From Treponema sp. (GTDB lineage: Bacteria > Spirochaetota > Spirochaetia > Treponematales > Breznakiellaceae): 5,704 nt of DNA. The position numbers were made by a program, and so were the translations under genes. Shown piece after piece: positions 4,315 through 5,704 of the stretch. Every line of letters begins with the position of its first letter. Position 1 is the stretch's first letter. The notes under the pieces are model-generated. The model was not told the DNA's origin. It ran no database searches and saw only the letters and a list, made by a program, of their open reading frames with translations. The stretch spans positions 1 to 5,704 of the forward strand of contig WQWD01000163.1 of the NCBI GenBank assembly GCA_009785545.1, given 5' to 3'.

Positions 4315-4680
4315 GTGTCAAAAGAATCTGAAAGTTCTTATAATGAAAATCTAATTGCTGAAATAATGGAAAATCTGCTTACTGAGCTAATAAAAATGCA
4401 AAAATTAATTAAAGAACAAGAACAAGAATTGATAACATTACGCAATGAAAAAGAACATGTTCAGCAACTTAAAAACGAATTCAATGAGAAATTATCGGAA
4501 GAGTATTGGAAGCCCGCAAAGAATGAACGTGGTGCAGGCCGCAAGCCAAAGCTGACAAAGGAATTGCACAGCGAAATAATACGTCGCAAAAAAAGCGGAG
4601 AAACTTACCGCCAAATAGCTAATGCAGTTGGCCTGTCACTGGGGACGGTAAATAAAGCGTGCAATACTGATGCAACGTAG
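4315..4680 (+). CDS. Coiled-coil protein with C-terminal resolvase-type helix-turn-helix
   Basis: GTG 4315 follows a GGGGGG ribosome site (4304-4309) by 5 nt. The 121-residue product has an acidic, Leu/Ile/Glu-rich helical region at about residues 10-62 (LIKEQEQELITLRNEKEHVQQLKNE) that should form a coiled coil, a GAGRKPKLT linker (73-81), and a helix-turn-helix at about 82-117 with TYRQIANAVGLSLGTVNKA. The HTH resembles the DNA-binding tail of resolvases, but there is no catalytic domain, so it should bind DNA as a dimer through the coil. Plasmid proteins of this general design act as transcriptional or partition-associated regulators. The dyad over its own promoter suggests autoregulation. 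Its stop codon abuts that of the convergent RHH gene with no spacer. The specific role is inferred, not shown. Confidence 0.8.
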   Translation: MSKESESSYNENLIAEIMENLLTELIKMQKLIKEQEQELITLRNEKEHVQQLKNEFNEKLSEEYWKPAKNERGAGRKPKLTKELHSEIIRRKKSGETYRQIANAVGLSLGTVNKACNTDAT

Positions 4681-4863
4681 TTAAGGTGTTTTTGTTTTTT
4701 TAATTATCTCGTTATGCTTTAACAATAAATCTTCTATAGCTTCATCAAGAAGCTTAGATACAGGAATACGACTTCTCTCAGAAAATGCCTTTAATTTTTC
4801 GTGTAGCTCATGGTCTGTAGAAGTACTCCAATGCTTACGATTTTTAGTTACAGCTGCTTCCAT
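4681..4863 (-). CDS. Ribbon-helix-helix DNA-binding protein
   Basis: I chose ATG at 4861-4863 because GGTGG lies about 8 nt upstream; an in-frame ATG 15 bp further up has no ribosome site and would run through that sequence. The 60-residue product has a short N-terminal beta strand (RKHWSTSTD, about residues 8-16), a first helix (about 18-30, HELHEKLKAFSERS), a turn with IPVSK and a second helix (about 34-48, KLLDEAIEDLLLKH), the classic RHH layout; it resembles the RHH_3 group. Such proteins bind operator DNA as dimers through the paired strands and are commonly antitoxins, copy-number repressors or partition regulators. No partner toxin gene lies in its operon, so a stand-alone repressor is more likely. 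Dyads over and upstream of its promoter support autoregulation; it could also control the divergent small-RNA promoter at 4948. Confidence 0.85.
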   Translation of the reverse strand: MEAAVTKNRKHWSTSTDHELHEKLKAFSERSRIPVSKLLDEAIEDLLLKHNEIIKKTKTP

Positions 4864-4876
4864 ATATATCACCACC

Positions 4877-4890
4877 ATAATGATGATTAT
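4877..4890. promoter_or_regulatory. Candidate RHH operator, site overlapping the -10
   Basis: ATAAT, GATG, ATTAT form an inverted repeat over the -10 of the RHH gene. The same ATAAT/ATTAT half-sites around an ATG-containing centre recur at 4923-4937, which suggests two binding sites for one protein. Confidence 0.4.
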
Positions 4891-4915
4891 ACAAATTATA
4901 TTACACGTAACGCAA
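4886..4915 (-). promoter_or_regulatory. Promoter of the RHH gene
   Basis: On the minus strand TTGCGT (complement of 4910-4915), an 18-bp spacer and perfect TATAAT (complement of 4886-4891) precede the ATG at 4863. Confidence 0.6.
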
Positions 4916-4921
4916 ACAAAC

Positions 4922-4938
4922 TATAATCATGGATTATA
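4922..4938. promoter_or_regulatory. Candidate RHH operator, intergenic site
   Basis: TATAATC (4922-4928) and GATTATA (4932-4938) are perfect 7-bp inverted arms with an ATG centre. The site lies between the divergent RHH promoter and the small-RNA promoter at 4948, so a bound repressor could affect both. Confidence 0.45.
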
Positions 4939-4947
4939 ATAAATATA

Positions 4948-4976
4948 TTGACATTTGATGATGTTTGGTTTATCCT
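4948..4976 (+). promoter_or_regulatory. Promoter of the candidate small RNA
   Basis: A perfect TTGACA (4948-4953), a 17-bp spacer and TATCCT (4971-4976, 4/6) predict a start near 4983. There is no ribosome site or convincing ORF downstream before the terminator. Confidence 0.6.
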
Positions 4977-4982
4977 CTTACC

Positions 4983-5070
4983 TGGGAATCTTACTGTACG
5001 TAGAAAAAAGTCGTGTCCAAAGTAATTTAACAAAAACCATTTAACTAGCAATTAAATGGTTTTTGTTCTT
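4983..5070 (+). ncRNA. Candidate small non-coding RNA of about 88 nt
   Basis: The interval between a consensus-like promoter and a strong hairpin terminator is about 88 nt. The only ORF crossing it (ATG at 4958) starts upstream of the predicted transcript and has no ribosome site, so the RNA is probably non-coding. The 5' part is largely unstructured by eye (AGAAAAAAGTCGTGTCC around 5002-5018). Its neighbour is a type I toxin locus 90 bp downstream. I found no long complementarity to that toxin mRNA. It may act in trans on another target or be a decoy or regulatory leader. Confidence 0.45.
5029..5070. terminator. Bidirectional terminator, perfect 16-bp stem
   Basis: Arms at 5029-5044 and 5052-5067 are perfectly complementary around a 7-nt loop. 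The outer part is AACAAAAACC/GGTTTTTGTT, giving a T-tract on either strand. It ends the candidate small RNA and isolates it from the toxin promoter, whose -35 begins two bases after the stem. Confidence 0.8.
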
Positions 5071-5098
5071 TACAATCAGCACAACTCCCATTTATAAT
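5069..5098 (+). promoter_or_regulatory. Promoter of the type I toxin mRNA
   Basis: TTTACA (5069-5074), an 18-bp spacer and perfect TATAAT (5093-5098) predict a start near 5105, about 54 nt before the toxin ATG. Confidence 0.65.
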
Positions 5099-5130
5099 CT
5101 AAGACAAGCAAGCTGAGGGCGGCGCTAAAA

Positions 5131-5158
5131 GGCTGGACTTCCGAAAGGAGGAACAGCC
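5131..5158 (+). promoter_or_regulatory. Hairpin sequestering the toxin ribosome-binding site
   Basis: GGCTG (5131-5135) pairs with CAGCC (5154-5158), and CTTCC (5138-5142) pairs with GGAGG (5147-5151, one G-U) under a GAAA tetraloop, with a GA/AA internal loop between the two helices. The Shine-Dalgarno GGAGG is wholly inside the stem and the ATG starts at the base after it, so this fold should block initiation. Built-in ribosome-site masking is typical of type I toxin mRNAs. Confidence 0.75.
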
Positions 5159-5257
5159 ATGATATGTATTACGTTATCACATTACGAATTATTTCAATTG
5201 ATTCTGACTGGGATTCTAATATATGTCACTTGGAAATATCGCAACAACAAAAAATAA
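5159..5257 (+). CDS. Putative type I toxin, 32-aa holin-like membrane peptide
   Basis: The peptide has a short N-terminus with an SHYELFQLI segment, one hydrophobic stretch (about residues 10-24) and a basic end (KYRNNKK). Length, single helix and Lys-rich C-terminus match TxpA/BsrG-like and holin-like toxin peptides of Bacillota, which damage the membrane when overproduced. The AAAGGAGG ribosome site ends 7 nt before the ATG but is masked by a hairpin. The stop codon lies within the left arm of the minus-strand terminator at 5251-5287. A convergent antisense RNA overlaps the stop codon and 3' UTR. Toxicity is inferred from architecture; I cannot name a closest relative. If correct, loss of the plasmid would let the stable mRNA outlive its antitoxin and penalise plasmid-free cells. 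Confidence 0.72.
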   Translation: MICITLSHYELFQLILTGILIYVTWKYRNNKK

Positions 5258-5287
5258 GCCCGCCCGTGCTAAGGAATGGCTTATTTT
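5251..5287 (-). terminator. Terminator of the antitoxin RNA
   Basis: AAAATAAGCC (5251-5260) and GGCTTATTTT (5278-5287) are perfect 10-bp arms around a 17-nt loop. On the minus strand the stem ends in a run of six T, which suits termination of the antisense RNA. On the plus strand the tract after the stem is short, so the toxin mRNA probably reads through to 5372. Confidence 0.7.
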
Positions 5288-5346
5288 GATGTTTAGTTAG
5301 TTATAACTGGATGTCCAGTCATGCCGCAATCGGCTTGTGACCACAG

Positions 5347-5380
5347 AGGGAACGCCGCCTAAAGCGTTCCTTCTTTTATT
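5347..5380 (+). terminator. Terminator of the toxin mRNA
   Basis: GGAACGC (5349-5355) and GCGTTCC (5364-5370) form a 7-bp stem, extended by A-T and G-U pairs, with an 8-nt loop and a TTCTTTTATT tail. The loop and stem include CGCCGCCT (5353-5360), complementary to the 5' UTR. Confidence 0.7.
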
Positions 5381-5386
5381 ATTTCC

Positions 5387-5415
5387 ATTCTAGCAAAATA
5401 TATGGTATACGTCAA
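5387..5415 (-). promoter_or_regulatory. Promoter of the antisense antitoxin RNA
   Basis: On the minus strand TTGACG (complement of 5410-5415), an ideal 17-bp spacer and TAGAAT (complement of 5387-5392) match sigma-A at 5/6 in each hexamer. It looks at least as strong as the toxin promoter, as expected for an antitoxin RNA made in excess. Confidence 0.75.
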
Positions 5416-5487
5416 CCGTGCGTGCTTTGAGCATGTATAAACAAAAGGATTCGTTTTATATATGTATTAGCAAAACATATAATCACA

Positions 5488-5640
5488 TTATTTTCTTCCT
5501 AGATATTTTATCAGTCGAACAATGAGTACAATAAAAAGTACAATGAACCCTAAGCTTACTGCATGTAAAATCCACATAATTAATAAGTTACTCGTTGTAA
5601 TTTCAATCCCTGGTATTCGCTCAATGGCCAGTAATGTCAT
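5488..5640 (-). CDS. Small single-pass membrane protein, 50 aa, unknown function
   Basis: The ATG (complement of 5638-5640) is preceded by an AGAGG Shine-Dalgarno about 8 nt upstream and by a promoter, and the frame runs 50 codons to TAA. The product has a short polar N-terminus (about residues 1-18), one strongly hydrophobic segment at about 19-42 (rich in I, L, V, F) and a basic tail (residues 42-50 with R, K, R, K), so the tail probably faces the cytoplasm. I do not recognise the family. The gene straddles the repeat boundary: its first 19 codons recur at the window's left end. It is transcribed away from two other small membrane-protein genes (215-333 and 349-540). Possibilities include a peptide toxin, an immunity or exclusion peptide, or an accessory membrane factor; nothing in the sequence chooses. 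Start, ribosome site and topology are seen; function is unknown. Confidence 0.6.
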   Translation of the reverse strand: MTLLAIERIPGIEITTSNLLIMWILHAVSLGFIVLFIVLIVRLIKYLGRK

Positions 5641-5704
5641 TATAGTTACCTCTTTTTATCCCAATGCTAATATAAAAACTTTAAAAACCACCTCAAAAAT
5701 TTGA
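5582..5704. repeat. Terminal direct repeat, right copy
   Basis: This is the second copy of the 123-bp end repeat. Window position n corresponds to position n+5581. Closing the circle here restores one uninterrupted small gene on the minus strand and joins its promoter to the divergent promoter at 154-182. That biological continuity supports circularity in addition to the identity itself. Confidence 0.9.
5669..5696 (-). promoter_or_regulatory. Promoter of the 50-aa membrane peptide (copy at 88-115)
   Basis: On the minus strand TTGAGG (complement of 5691-5696) lies 16 bp before TATATT (complement of 5669-5674), and the ATG follows about 28 nt later. The -35 lies in one arm of the inverted repeat described at 108-127, which could let a repressor or the hairpin influence this promoter. 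The -10 is good (5/6); the -35 is moderate (4/6). Confidence 0.45.

Larger units (their letters stand above)
5247..5380 (-). ncRNA. Putative antisense antitoxin RNA (RatA/SR4-like)
   Basis: A minus-strand promoter at 5387-5415 predicts a start near 5380, and the terminator at 5251-5287 ends transcription near 5247, giving about 134 nt. The RNA is fully complementary to the toxin mRNA's 3' UTR and last codons, the same tail-to-tail layout as txpA/ratA and bsrG/SR4 in Bacillus subtilis. It begins with a hairpin, the complement of the toxin terminator stem, whose loop could start the pairing. The duplex would be expected to bring about RNase III cleavage or altered folding of the toxin mRNA. There is no coding potential that I can support. 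Confidence 0.68.

Noticed and set aside
4958..5044. Short plus-strand ORF (MMFGLSSYLG...) over the candidate small RNA
   Set aside because: Its ATG lies between the -35 and -10, upstream of the predicted transcript start, and it has no ribosome site.
5522..5704. Plus-strand frame of 60 codons reaching the window end
   Set aside because: It is antisense to the 50-aa minus-strand gene that has promoter and ribosome site, and it is extended only by the duplicated end.

Overview
The window is almost certainly a complete small circular plasmid of a low-GC Gram-positive-type bacterium (Bacillota). Bases 1-123 recur exactly at 5582-5704, as expected for a circle of about 5,581 bp opened with an overlap. 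Purine-rich Shine-Dalgarno sequences, near-consensus sigma-A promoters, AT-rich intergenic DNA, a Rep_3 initiator with iterons and a holin-like-toxin type peptide all fit Bacillota. A Negativicutes or Clostridia host is my guess; the sequence does not settle it. No mobilisation, conjugation, resistance or metabolic gene is visible.

Layout. Across the circle junction lies a small membrane-protein cluster: a 50-residue peptide on the minus strand (5488-5640) and, divergently, a 39-residue peptide that needs a -1 frameshift at an A7 run (215-333), followed by a 63-residue two-helix protein (349-540). Convergent with these is a serine resolvase (506-1090, minus), the likely multimer-resolution or accessory recombinase. 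Bases 1091-1973 hold no gene but are dense in structure: a 41-bp direct repeat, a 98-bp nested inverted repeat, a strong hairpin terminator, a DnaA box, a nested palindrome and a 22-bp iteron array. This is the replication origin, and it feeds straight into the promoter of the Rep_3 initiator gene (1974-2993).

The right half is mostly regulatory. After the rep terminator come an orphan extended -10 promoter and an AT-rich dyad-rich stretch, a 61-residue unknown protein (3615-3800), and a gene-poor stretch with a striking GC-rich hairpin (4002-4031). Next are a coiled-coil/helix-turn-helix protein (4315-4680) and a ribbon-helix-helix protein (4681-4863, minus) whose stop codons abut. Dyads overlap or flank the promoters of both.

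The most interesting part is 4948-5415. A consensus promoter drives a candidate ~90-nt RNA ending in a perfect 16-bp terminator stem. Next to it is a convincing type I toxin-antitoxin locus: a 32-residue hydrophobic peptide whose Shine-Dalgarno sequence is locked in a GAAA-capped hairpin, a 5' UTR element complementary to the mRNA 3' end, and a convergent ~134-nt antisense RNA with its own near-consensus promoter and terminator. Together with the resolvase it would help keep the plasmid in the population. All functional statements are inferred from sequence alone.
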